A stretch of 55,956 bases of DNA, from NCBI GenBank assembly GCA_005884685.1, contig VBAH01000044.1:1-55956 (forward strand), in the 5' to 3' direction. The notes below the pieces were generated by a model, which was given only the letters and a program-made list of their open reading frames with translations, made no database searches and was not told the DNA's origin. Below, piece after piece: positions 1 to 9,623 of this stretch (positions are counted from its first letter, which is position 1; each line of letters opens with the position of its first letter). This DNA comes from Alphaproteobacteria bacterium (GTDB taxonomy: Bacteria > Pseudomonadota > Alphaproteobacteria > Rhizobiales > Xanthobacteraceae). A program made the position numbers and the translations under genes.

Positions 1-656
1 AGCTCAAGGACAAGGGCTCGGTCACGCGCGGCTGGATCGGTGTGCAGATCCAGCCGGTCAACGCCGATATCGCCGACAGTCTCGGCCTGAAGAAGGCGGA
101 AGGTGCGCTGGTCGCCGAGCCGCAGTCGGATGGACCCGCCGTCAAGGCCGGCATCCAGTCCGGTAACGTCATCACCTCGGTGAACGGCCAGGAAGTGAAG
201 GACGCTCGCGATCTCGCCAAAAGGATTTCGAGCCTGCCGCCCGGCTCCAACGTCAAGCTCGGCGTCGTCAGCAAGGGCGCGGAAAAGACCGTCAACGTCG
301 TCCTCGGCGAACTGCCGCGCGAGCAGCGTCAGGCCCGCGCGACGTCCGAGGACAACGACACCAGCGGCACCGAGGTACCGCGTCTCGGCCTCTCGCTCGC
401 TCCCGCGGGCAAGGTCGCGGGTGCCGGCGCCGAAGGCGTCGTGGTGACGCAGGTCGATCCGGACGGTCCGGCTGCCTCGCAAGGCTTCCGCACCGGAGAC
501 GTGATCCTCGATGTCGCGGGCAAGCGGGTGACCAGCCCGGAGGAAGTCCGCAAGGCATTTGCGGATGCGCGCTCGGGCGGCAAGCGGACGATCCTGCTGC
601 GCATCAAGTCGGGTGAGAACACGCGGTTTCTCGCGGTTCAGCTCGGACGCGGTTAA
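1..656 (+). CDS. degP: DegP/HtrA (Do family) periplasmic serine protease, C-terminal part
   Basis: The gene enters from the left edge, reading in frame from base 3, so the protease domain and signal peptide are outside the window. What remains is two PDZ domains. The first starts with the typical 'RGWIGVQIQPV' and has 'GPAVKAGIQSGNVITSVNG'; the second has 'GPAASQGFRTGDVILDVAG'. A DegP-type protein uses the PDZ domains to hold unfolded envelope proteins and gate the protease. The next genes are a response regulator and histidine kinase, a common arrangement for degP in Rhizobiales, which suggests an envelope-stress link. A cluster of strong hairpins after the stop separates the transcripts. 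The catalytic triad cannot be checked here. Confidence 0.9.
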   Translation, partial: LKDKGSVTRGWIGVQIQPVNADIADSLGLKKAEGALVAEPQSDGPAVKAGIQSGNVITSVNGQEVKDARDLAKRISSLPPGSNVKLGVVSKGAEKTVNVVLGELPREQRQARATSEDNDTSGTEVPRLGLSLAPAGKVAGAGAEGVVVTQVDPDGPAASQGFRTGDVILDVAGKRVTSPEEVRKAFADARSGGKRTILLRIKSGENTRFLAVQLGRG

Positions 657-745
657 ACGACGCGCCGGCTTGAATATAGGCGCGGAATACACAAGTTCGG
701 GGCGTCCCGCCGGCAATCGTCGCCCCCGTCGGTGGAACGAACCCG

Positions 746-771
746 GGGGATGGGTCTAACAGCCCATCCCC
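746..771. other. Perfect 9-bp inverted repeat downstream of degP
   Basis: The arms 746-754 (GGGGATGGG) and 763-771 pair perfectly around an 8-base loop. No T-run follows. It is the first of three consecutive hairpins between degP and the response regulator and may protect the degP mRNA end or help termination. Confidence 0.6.
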
Positions 772-779
772 GCTCATAC

Positions 780-823
780 GACCCGGCCCCGGCCTTCCCC
801 GTGCCCCCCAACCGGGCCGGGTC
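780..823. other. Perfect 10-bp inverted repeat downstream of degP
   Basis: GACCCGGCCC at 780-789 pairs perfectly with GGGCCGGGTC at 814-823 around a 24-base C-rich loop. It is the second of the three hairpins and has no T-run of its own. Confidence 0.6.
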
Positions 824-828
824 GAATA

Positions 829-867
829 GGGGGCGGTGGAGTGCCCCTCCGCCGCCCCCGAATTTTT
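829..867 (+). terminator. Rho-independent terminator after degP
   Basis: The 13-bp stem GGGGGCGGTGGAG (829-841) pairs with 847-859, with one G-T wobble, around a 5-base loop. It is followed by GAATTTTT. This is a textbook intrinsic terminator. It implies that the response regulator gene has its own promoter after about base 868. Confidence 0.8.
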
Positions 868-940
868 GGGTTCAAGAGCGTTGCCCATGACTCCGGACAA
901 TTCGCTAGACTTCGCGGCGACCCGGGTTCAGCACACGCCG

Positions 941-1621
941 ATGCGCCTGCTCATCATCGAAGACGACCGCGACGCCGCGGACTATCTGGTCAAGGCCTTT
1001 CGCGAGGTCGGCCACGTCGCCGACTGGTCGGCGGACGGCGAGGAGGGGCTCGCGCTCGCGCTCGACGGCGCCTACGACGTGCTGATCGTCGATCGCATGC
1101 TGCCGAAGCGCGACGGATTGTCGGTGATCACGGCGCTGCGCGCGCAAAACGTCGAGACCCCGGTACTGATCCTCTCGGCACTCGGCCAGGTCGACGATCG
1201 CGTGAAGGGCCTGCGCGCCGGCGGCGATGACTATCTGCCGAAGCCCTATTCCTTCGCCGAGTTGCTCGCGCGCATCGAAGTGCTGGCGCGCCGCCGCGGC
1301 GGCCGCGGGGAGGAGACTTCCTACCGGGTCGGCGATCTCGAGCTCGACCGGCTCTCCCACAGCGTCAAGCGCGGCGCGGCCGAGATCGACCTGCAGCCGC
1401 GTGAATTCCGCCTGCTCGAATATCTCATGAAGCACGCCGGGCAGGTGGTGACTCGCACGATGCTGCTGGAGAATGTCTGGGATTATCATTTCGATCCGCA
1501 GACCAATGTCATCGACGTGCACATTTCCCGGCTGCGCTCCAAGATCGACAAGGGGTTTGCGCAGCCCCTGCTGCACACGGTGCGCGGTGCGGGGTACATG
1601 ATCCGTGACGGCGCTCGGTAA
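941..1621 (+). CDS. OmpR/PhoB-family response regulator
   Basis: A receiver domain starts directly at 'MRLLIIEDDRDAADYLV'. The acidic pair is ED, the phosphorylated aspartate is in 'LIVDRMLPKRDG' (D51), and the conserved lysine is in 'YLPKPYSF'. A C-terminal winged helix ends in 'TVRGAGYMI', so it is a DNA-binding transcription factor. It overlaps the following kinase gene by 17 bases, so the two form a pair. Start 941 is chosen because the receiver fold begins there; in-frame ATGs at 836 and 887 would add unconserved residues, and 836 lies inside the terminator hairpin. The target genes are unknown; degP next door is a candidate. Confidence 0.93.
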   Translation: MRLLIIEDDRDAADYLVKAFREVGHVADWSADGEEGLALALDGAYDVLIVDRMLPKRDGLSVITALRAQNVETPVLILSALGQVDDRVKGLRAGGDDYLPKPYSFAELLARIEVLARRRGGRGEETSYRVGDLELDRLSHSVKRGAAEIDLQPREFRLLEYLMKHAGQVVTRTMLLENVWDYHFDPQTNVIDVHISRLRSKIDKGFAQPLLHTVRGAGYMIRDGAR

Positions 1622-3077
1622 GCTCGTCCGCTCGACGGCGTTTTGGCTCACGCTGGTTTATCTTTTGATTTTTGCGCTCTATGCGGCGGCTTTGCTGGTC
1701 TATTTCGCCCTCAATACCGGGCGCCTGATCACCGAGCAGATCACCGAAACCGTCGACGACGTAATCGCCGAGCTGACCGAGCAATATACGATCGGAAGCT
1801 GGCGGCAGCTCACCACGATCGTGGAGAATCGCTCGTTGCGGCCGGGCTCCAGCCTTTACCTCGTGACGGCGCCGAGCGGCCAGGCGATTGCCGGAAACGT
1901 CGGCTCGCTGGCGCCCGGCGTGATCGACAAGGTCGGCTGGTCGGAAACCGTCTACCGCCGTCTCGACGAGCGCGAGACGGCGGAGCACAGCGCGCTTGTT
2001 CGCGTGACGCAACTCTCCGGCGGCTTTCGCCTGCTGGTCGGGCGCGATCTGGAAGAACGCGCGCGCATGCGCGAGGTCATCGTGGCGGCGGCGCGCGGTT
2101 CGGTTGCACTGGTGATCGTGCTGGGACTGGCAGGCGGCTTCTTCGTGGCGCGGCGCGTGCTCAAGCGCTTCGATGCCATGACCGAGACCACGCAGCGCAT
2201 CATGGCGGGCGACCTCTCCGGGCGGTTGCCGGTCACCGGCATCGGCGACGAGCTCGATCGCCTCGCGATGAACCTCAACGACATGCTGGAGCGCATCGAG
2301 GCGCTGATGCGCGGTCTGAAAGAGGTGTCGGACAATATCGCGCATGATCTCAAGACGCCGCTGACGCGCCTGCGCAACCGCTGCGAGGCGGCGCTGCGCA
2401 GCGCCAGGAGCGAGGCCGAGTATCGCGATGCGCTCCAGGACATGATCGAGGAATCGGACGGGCTGATCCGCACCTTCGATGCGCTGCTGATGATCGCGCG
2501 CGCCGAGTCGGGCCATGCGCGCGAGAACATGACCGCGTTCGATGCGGCCGAGATCGTGCGCGGCGTCGCCGAGCTGTACGAGCCGCTGGCCGAGGAGAAA
2601 GGGTTGGCGCTCAAGATTGACGCGCCGGGCGCGGCGATGATCAACGGCAATCGCGAGCTGTTGAGCCAGGCGCTGGCCAATCTCGTTGACAACGCGATCA
2701 AGTATGCGCGGCCGGCGCAGGCAGAAACTGCCGCGCAAGATGGGGAAAATACGGCGCAAAACGGGGTAGGTGCCGCGCGAAACGGAGACGCCGCCGCGCA
2801 AATGTCCTCCCCGGAAATCGTGCTGGCCGTACGAGCAGAGGGGGATCGCGTGTTGCTCAGCGTCGCTGATCGCGGACCGGGTATCGCGGAGGCCGACCGT
2901 TCCCGCGTGGTGGAGCGCTTCGTGCGCCTCGACCAGAGCGGGCTCGAACCGGGCTCAGGCCTCGGCCTCAGCCTCGCGGCCGCCGTCGCGCGCCTCCACG
3001 GCGGCGCACTGAGGCTGGAAGACAACGCGCCGGGTCTGAAGGTGGTCATCGCGCTGCCGCGCAACACGGCGGCCTGA
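1605..3077 (+). CDS. Two-component sensor histidine kinase
   Basis: This is the membrane kinase partner of the upstream regulator, and it starts with GTG inside that gene's 3' end. There are two membrane helices, at about residues 11-36 and 165-187, enclosing a periplasmic sensor of roughly 130 residues. A HAMP segment follows, then a DHp helix with 'DNIAHDLKTPLTRL' (phospho-His247), and a HATPase domain with 'NLVDNAIKYA', 'DRGPGI' and 'GSGLGLSLAAAVA'. The odd point is an Ala/Gln/Asn-rich insertion of about 26 residues directly after the N box, encoded by imperfect 21-bp tandem repeats. All core motifs are present, so it is expected to be active. The signal it senses is unknown. Confidence 0.93.
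   Translation: MTALGKLVRSTAFWLTLVYLLIFALYAAALLVYFALNTGRLITEQITETVDDVIAELTEQYTIGSWRQLTTIVENRSLRPGSSLYLVTAPSGQAIAGNVGSLAPGVIDKVGWSETVYRRLDERETAEHSALVRVTQLSGGFRLLVGRDLEERARMREVIVAAARGSVALVIVLGLAGGFFVARRVLKRFDAMTETTQRIMAGDLSGRLPVTGIGDELDRLAMNLNDMLERIEALMRGLKEVSDNIAHDLKTPLTRLRNRCEAALRSARSEAEYRDALQDMIEESDGLIRTFDALLMIARAESGHARENMTAFDAAEIVRGVAELYEPLAEEKGLALKIDAPGAAMINGNRELLSQALANLVDNAIKYARPAQAETAAQDGENTAQNGVGAARNGDAAAQMSSPEIVLAVRAEGDRVLLSVADRGPGIAEADRSRVVERFVRLDQSGLEPGSGLGLSLAAAVARLHGGALRLEDNAPGLKVVIALPRNTAA
2727..2804 (+). repeat. Imperfect 21-bp tandem repeat inside the kinase ATP-binding domain
   Basis: Three full units (2727-2747, 2748-2768, 2769-2789) and a partial fourth (2790-2804) share the core GCSGCGCRAAAYGG-like pattern. 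They encode heptads of the form TAAQDGE, NTAQNGV and GAARNGD, then AAAQ. The unit is a whole number of codons, so copy-number changes would keep the frame. The repeat sits just after the N box, where the ATP lid region begins. Confidence 0.75.
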
Positions 3078-3079
3078 CC

Positions 3080-3562
3080 TCAGGCGCAGCAGCCGCGCGC
3101 TGCTTCGCTCTCGGCTTTCGGCCCGCAACATGCGCCAGCCGTAGTCCCCACCTCGCGGCTCAACTGCACCCCACGCTCACCCGTGCCGTCCCCGTAGTTC
3201 GTGCTCTCCCCGTGGGTGAGGAACGTCTCCCACGAAATGCCCGCGGGATCTTCGATCCAGGATTTTTCCGAGCGCGCGTAGCAGCACGTGGTCTCGCCTT
3301 GCTCGAGCACCGGGCGCCCGGCCTGTTGCAGCCGGCCATAGACCTCGTGCAGTTCTCCCTGATCCTCGACCTGAATACCAAGATGATCGAGGCCGGGCGC
3401 ACGCCCGCGCGTCGAGATCGCGAAGTTCACGCGCGGATCGTCGAGCATCCACTTCGCGTAGTCCGGCTTGGTGACCACCGGCTGCGCCGCGAACAGCGCC
3501 GCATAGAAGCCGATCGCCTCGGAGAGATTGGCGACGGATACGTGCACATGAAGTCGCTTCAT
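3080..3562 (-). CDS. arsI: ArsI/CadI-type vicinal-oxygen-chelate dioxygenase (C-As lyase)
   Basis: This is a 160-residue single VOC/glyoxalase-fold protein starting 'MKRLHVHVSVANLSEAI'. Candidate metal ligands are an N-terminal His (H5/H7), H60 in 'GLDHLGIQV' and E112 in 'SWETF'. The vicinal cysteine pair C93-C94 in 'GETTCCYARSEKSW' is the hallmark of ArsI, where it binds trivalent organoarsenicals before the iron centre cleaves the C-As bond. Two further CC pairs lie in the tail (C145-C146, C158-C159). Its ATG overlaps the arsR stop by 4 bases (ATGA), so the two are translationally coupled. CadI-annotated proteins belong to the same family, so a role in another thiophilic metal response remains possible. 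Confidence 0.88.
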   Translation of the reverse strand: MKRLHVHVSVANLSEAIGFYAALFAAQPVVTKPDYAKWMLDDPRVNFAISTRGRAPGLDHLGIQVEDQGELHEVYGRLQQAGRPVLEQGETTCCYARSEKSWIEDPAGISWETFLTHGESTNYGDGTGERGVQLSREVGTTAGACCGPKAESEAARGCCA

Positions 3563-3906
3563 GGGGTCATCTCCTTTTCGGGTTCGGGGGCGCGTCTGTT
3601 TGCCGGCGCGCAGGCGTTGCCCGGACGGCCGCAGCAGTTGTCGGTGAGAAAGCCGATGAGCGCCTTCATGGTGTCGTAGCGCGCCGCGTAGATCATCGAG
3701 CGGCCGTTGCGCCGGACGGTCACCAGGCCGGCCTGGCGCAACCGATCGAAATGAAAGGAGAGGGTGTTGGGCGGCAGGCCGAGCGCGGCCGCGATCTCGC
3801 CCGCCGAAATGCCCTCGGGCCCGGCCTGAACCAGCAGCCGGTAGGCACCCAATCGGCTTTCCTGCGCGAGCGCTGACAGGGCATCGATGACGTCCGATTT
3901 TTCCAT
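3559..3906 (-). CDS. arsR: ArsR/SmtB-family metalloregulator
   Basis: This 115-residue winged-helix repressor has the recognition helix segment 'LGLPPNTLSFHFDRLRQAGLV'. It lacks the ELCVC metal box of E. coli-type ArsR. Instead it has a C-terminal cluster, C91, C92 and C99 ('DNCCGRPGNACAP'), like the atypical ArsR proteins that sense arsenic through C-terminal cysteines. It is the first gene of the arsR-arsI pair and is probably autoregulated from the inverted repeat just upstream. No ribosome binding site precedes its ATG, and the likely -10 lies about 10 bases before the start, so the mRNA may be leaderless. The inducer is inferred, from the arsI partner, to be As(III) or methyl-As(III). 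Confidence 0.9.
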   Translation of the reverse strand: MEKSDVIDALSALAQESRLGAYRLLVQAGPEGISAGEIAAALGLPPNTLSFHFDRLRQAGLVTVRRNGRSMIYAARYDTMKALIGFLTDNCCGRPGNACAPANRRAPEPEKEMTP

Positions 3907-3907
3907 A

Positions 3908-3967
3908 ATTCAACGATTATCGAAATATCTGTTGCCGGTCAAGCGATATTTCCATCGCTGTTGAAAT
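3908..3967. promoter_or_regulatory. Long interrupted inverted repeat, probable ArsR operator
   Basis: GAAATATC at 3922-3929 is the exact reverse complement of GATATTTC at 3945-3952. The outer ATTCAAC (3908-3914) matches GTTGAAAT (3960-3967) in inverted orientation. The two arms therefore form a 60-bp dyad immediately upstream of arsR. The left arm contains the small palindrome CGATTATCG. This layout fits two repressor sites flanking or covering the promoter. Binding is inferred from position. Confidence 0.6.
3916..3942 (-). promoter_or_regulatory. Putative sigma-70-like promoter of arsR-arsI
   Basis: On the minus strand, TTGACC (3942-3937) could serve as the -35 and GATAAT (3921-3916) as the -10, with a 15-base spacer. 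It lies inside the inverted repeat, so repressor binding would block it. The spacer is shorter than the 17-base optimum, so this is tentative. Transcription would start about 3-5 bases before the ATG at 3906. Confidence 0.4.
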
Positions 3968-4056
3968 GTGCGGCGTTGGCCAGCCGAGATTTTTCAAATC
4001 TCGCGATGTTGCGCTATGCGCTTTGCACGAGCCGCGCTCGCAAAATGAAAGAAAAC

Positions 4057-7044
4057 ATGGCCGAGGGGGCGAAACGCGCCGTCAGGACAGTAGCGCCGCC
4101 CGCAGGCGGCCTTGGCGCACAATTCAAAGCCGCGCCGAAACTCTCCGGCCCGAAGGCGGCGCGCGCGCGCCGTGATGAGTGGCTCGCGGAGATCGCGAGC
4201 ACCAAGACCGGCAAGGCAATCAGGCAGCGGCTCACCACCGCGAAGGCGGGGAAGCTGAGCGACATCATCGCCGCGATCGCTGAAGCCTCGCCCTATTTGT
4301 GGGACCTGGTCCGCGCCGAGCCGGACCGCTTTCTTGGGCTGCTCGACGCCGAACCCGAGGCGCGCTTCGCGGCTTTGATCGCGGAGGTGCAGCGCGGCGC
4401 GAGCGCGGACACCGACGCGGACATCATGCGCGCACTGCGGCGTGGCAAAGCGGAAGCCGCCCTGCTGATAGCGCTCACCGACATTGGCGGCGTCTGGCCG
4501 GTCGAACGCGTCACACGCGCACTCACCGAGTTCGCCGACGCCGCGCTCGGCGCGGCCGTGCGCTACCTGCTGCGGGGCGCGGCCGCCACCGGCAAGCTCA
4601 AGCCGCCGGATGCTGCAAACCCCGAACAGGGCAGCGGCTATGTGGTGCTCGCGATGGGCAAGATGGGCGCGTTCGAGCTGAATTACTCGAGCGATATCGA
4701 TCTTATCGTGCTGTACGACCCGGATGCGCCCGCGCTCGCCGGAAGCATCGAGCCGGGCGCGCTGTTCGTTCGCCTCACGCGCAATCTCGTCAAGCTGATG
4801 CAGGAGCGTACCGCCGACGGTTACGTGTTCCGCACCGATCTGCGCCTGCGCCCCGATCCCGCCTCCACGCAAATTGCGATCTCGCTCGTCTCGGCGCTGA
4901 ACTATTACGAGAGCACCGGGCAGAATTGGGAGCGCGCCGCGATGATCAAGGCGCGCCCGTGCGCCGGCGACCTCGCGGTCGGCGAGCAGTTCCTGAAGGA
5001 AGTCGCACCGTTCGTCTGGCGCAAATATCTCGACTACGGCGCGGTTGCCGACGTGCACGCGATGAAACGCCAGATGGCCGCCTACAAGGGCCACGACGAG
5101 ATCGCGATCGAGGGCCACAACATCAAGCTCGGGCGCGGCGGCATCCGCGAGATCGAGTTCTTCGTGCAGACGCAGCAACTGATCGCGGGCGGACGCCACC
5201 GCGAGCTGCGCGAGCGGCAGACCCTGGTCACGCTGGAGGATCTGGCGCAGGGCGGCTGGATCAGCCGCGAGGCCGCAGATGACCTTGCCGCGGCGTATCG
5301 CTTCCTGCGCGGGGTCGAGCACCGTCTGCAGATGGTGGCGGACGAGCAGACCCACACGCTGCCCGCCGAGCGCGAAGGCCTGGAGCGCTTTGCGCGGTTT
5401 CTCGGCCATGCGGACCGCGACGCGTTCGCGGCGGCTCTGCTCGACCATCTGCGCAAGGTGCAGCGCCATTACGCGCGGCTGTTCGAAGACGCGCCCGCCG
5501 CCGAGGCCTCCCGCCGCGCGCTCGCATTTCCTGCCGACAAGGACGACACCGAAACGCTCGACAAGCTTGCCGCAATGGGCTTTCGCCGCCCGCTCGAAGT
5601 CAGCCAGTCGGTGCGGCGCTGGCTCGCGGGCGAATACCGCTCGCTCAAGAGCGAGTTCGCCCGCGCGCACCTTGCCGAGCTGGTGCCGGTGCTGATCGAC
5701 CAGCTCGCGCGGTCGGAAAATCCCGACCAGGCCTTGATCGCGCTCGACCGCTTCCTTGCCGGCCTGCATGGCGGTGCGCGGCTGTTGTCGCTGTTGCGGC
5801 GCAATCCGGATTTCGTCGCGCTGCTTGCGCTCGTGCTCGGCAATGCGCCGCGGCTTGCCGACATTCTGGCGCGCTATCCGCACGTGATGGATGCGCTGAT
5901 CGAGCCGTCCTTCTTCGGTGCGCTGCCGGATGCCGACAAGCTCACCGCCGAGCTCTCCGCCACGCTGGCCCAGGCCAGCTCCTATGAGGACGTGCTCGAC
6001 CGCGCGCGCCAGTTCGGCCAGGAGCATATGTTCCTGATCGGTGCGCGCATCCTCTCCGGCACCGTCTCGGCAGAGCAGGCGGGCGAATCCTTCGCGCGCC
6101 TCGCCGACGTGCTCATCCGCGCGGTGCATCGCGCCGTCGAGGATCACTTCGTCACCGCGCATGGCCGCCTGAAGGGCCAGCAGAGCGTGATCCTCGCGCT
6201 CGGGAAACTCGGCGGGCGCGAGATGACCGCCTCGTCCGATCTCGACCTGATCATCGTCTATGACTTCGACGAGGGGCATCCGCAATCGAGCGGAGCGCGC
6301 CCGCTCTACGGTGGGCAATATTTTGCGCGCATCACGCAGCGCCTCGTGAGCGCGCTCGCGGCACCGACCAACTACGGCGCTCTCTACCATGTCGACATGC
6401 GGCTGCGTCCCTCGGGCCGCTCCGGCCCGGTCGCCACGATGATCGGCTCGTTCGAGAGCTATCAGGAGAACGAGGCCTGGACCTGGGAGCACCTGGCGCT
6501 GACGCGCGCGCGCGTGGTCTCGGGGCCAACGGCGTTCGCGGCGCGCGTGGAGAAGGTGATCCAGGACGTGCTGCGCCGCCCACGCGATCCCGAAACGATC
6601 GCCGGCGACGTCGTCGAGATGCGCACCGCGATCGCCACGGAGAAAGGCGACGGCGAACGCTGGAACCTGAAATATGTCGCGGGCGGCCTGATCGATCTCG
6701 AATTCATCGCGCAGTACCTGCAACTCGTGCATGCGGCGGAGAAGCCGGAGATTCTGGATACCGCGACGGCGCGCGCGCTGGATAAGGCGGCGCGCCTCGG
6801 CGTGCTCGCGCCGGAGGATGCCGACGTGCTGCGCCCGGCGGTGCGGCTCTATCAGAACCTGACGCAGATCCTGCGGCTCTGCCTCTCCGGGCCGTTCGAT
6901 CCGAAGTCGGCGGGGCCAGGGCTGCTCAGTCTTCTGGCGCGCGCCGCCGATGTGCCCGATTTCACGACGCTCGAGGCGCATCTCGCCGAAACGCAAGGAC
7001 GCGTGCGCGCAAGCTTCACGCGGATATTGGGGAGGGCGCCGTAG
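4057..7044 (+). CDS. glnE: Bifunctional glutamine synthetase adenylyltransferase/deadenylyltransferase
   Basis: GlnE adenylylates and de-adenylylates glutamine synthetase in response to PII, which tunes nitrogen assimilation. The about 995-residue protein has the two expected nucleotidyltransferase halves. The N-terminal one has 'MGKMGAFELNYSSDIDLI' near residues 200-220. The C-terminal one has 'LGKLGGREMTASSDLDLI' near 715-733. Both end in paired aspartates for metal binding. Start 4057 follows an AAAGAAA stretch; the in-frame ATG at 4045 is equally possible, and the TTG at 3961 lies in the arsR control region. It converges with the PAS kinase gene, with only 3 bases between the stops. Confidence 0.96.
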   Translation: MAEGAKRAVRTVAPPAGGLGAQFKAAPKLSGPKAARARRDEWLAEIASTKTGKAIRQRLTTAKAGKLSDIIAAIAEASPYLWDLVRAEPDRFLGLLDAEPEARFAALIAEVQRGASADTDADIMRALRRGKAEAALLIALTDIGGVWPVERVTRALTEFADAALGAAVRYLLRGAAATGKLKPPDAANPEQGSGYVVLAMGKMGAFELNYSSDIDLIVLYDPDAPALAGSIEPGALFVRLTRNLVKLMQERTADGYVFRTDLRLRPDPASTQIAISLVSALNYYESTGQNWERAAMIKARPCAGDLAVGEQFLKEVAPFVWRKYLDYGAVADVHAMKRQMAAYKGHDEIAIEGHNIKLGRGGIREIEFFVQTQQLIAGGRHRELRERQTLVTLEDLAQGGWISREAADDLAAAYRFLRGVEHRLQMVADEQTHTLPAEREGLERFARFLGHADRDAFAAALLDHLRKVQRHYARLFEDAPAAEASRRALAFPADKDDTETLDKLAAMGFRRPLEVSQSVRRWLAGEYRSLKSEFARAHLAELVPVLIDQLARSENPDQALIALDRFLAGLHGGARLLSLLRRNPDFVALLALVLGNAPRLADILARYPHVMDALIEPSFFGALPDADKLTAELSATLAQASSYEDVLDRARQFGQEHMFLIGARILSGTVSAEQAGESFARLADVLIRAVHRAVEDHFVTAHGRLKGQQSVILALGKLGGREMTASSDLDLIIVYDFDEGHPQSSGARPLYGGQYFARITQRLVSALAAPTNYGALYHVDMRLRPSGRSGPVATMIGSFESYQENEAWTWEHLALTRARVVSGPTAFAARVEKVIQDVLRRPRDPETIAGDVVEMRTAIATEKGDGERWNLKYVAGGLIDLEFIAQYLQLVHAAEKPEILDTATARALDKAARLGVLAPEDADVLRPAVRLYQNLTQILRLCLSGPFDPKSAGPGLLSLLARAADVPDFTTLEAHLAETQGRVRASFTRILGRAP

Positions 7045-7047
7045 CCG

Positions 7048-9390
<2,343 letters not shown>

Positions 9391-9623
9391 GCAGGCCCCC
9401 GTTCGACTTATCCCCAATCACCCTTGACTCGGAAGGATGTGCCGCATCTTTGCCGAATCACGCCGATCTGAATCCAATTCGGCTGATTTGTCGAGAGTCC
9501 GAGAATCGTTAATGAAAAATTATTTTCTCAACGCGTCGCCGCGTGGCAAATGTTACGCGCAAATCCGCGCAGGCGTTAAAACTGCCGATTCCATCGGCGT
9601 TTCTTGCATCGTGCTACGCGCGA

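Noticed and set aside
3994-6996. 1000-codon open frame on the minus strand
   Set aside because: It is the antisense shadow of glnE, has Arg/His/Gly-rich composition and no family motif, and glnE is certain.
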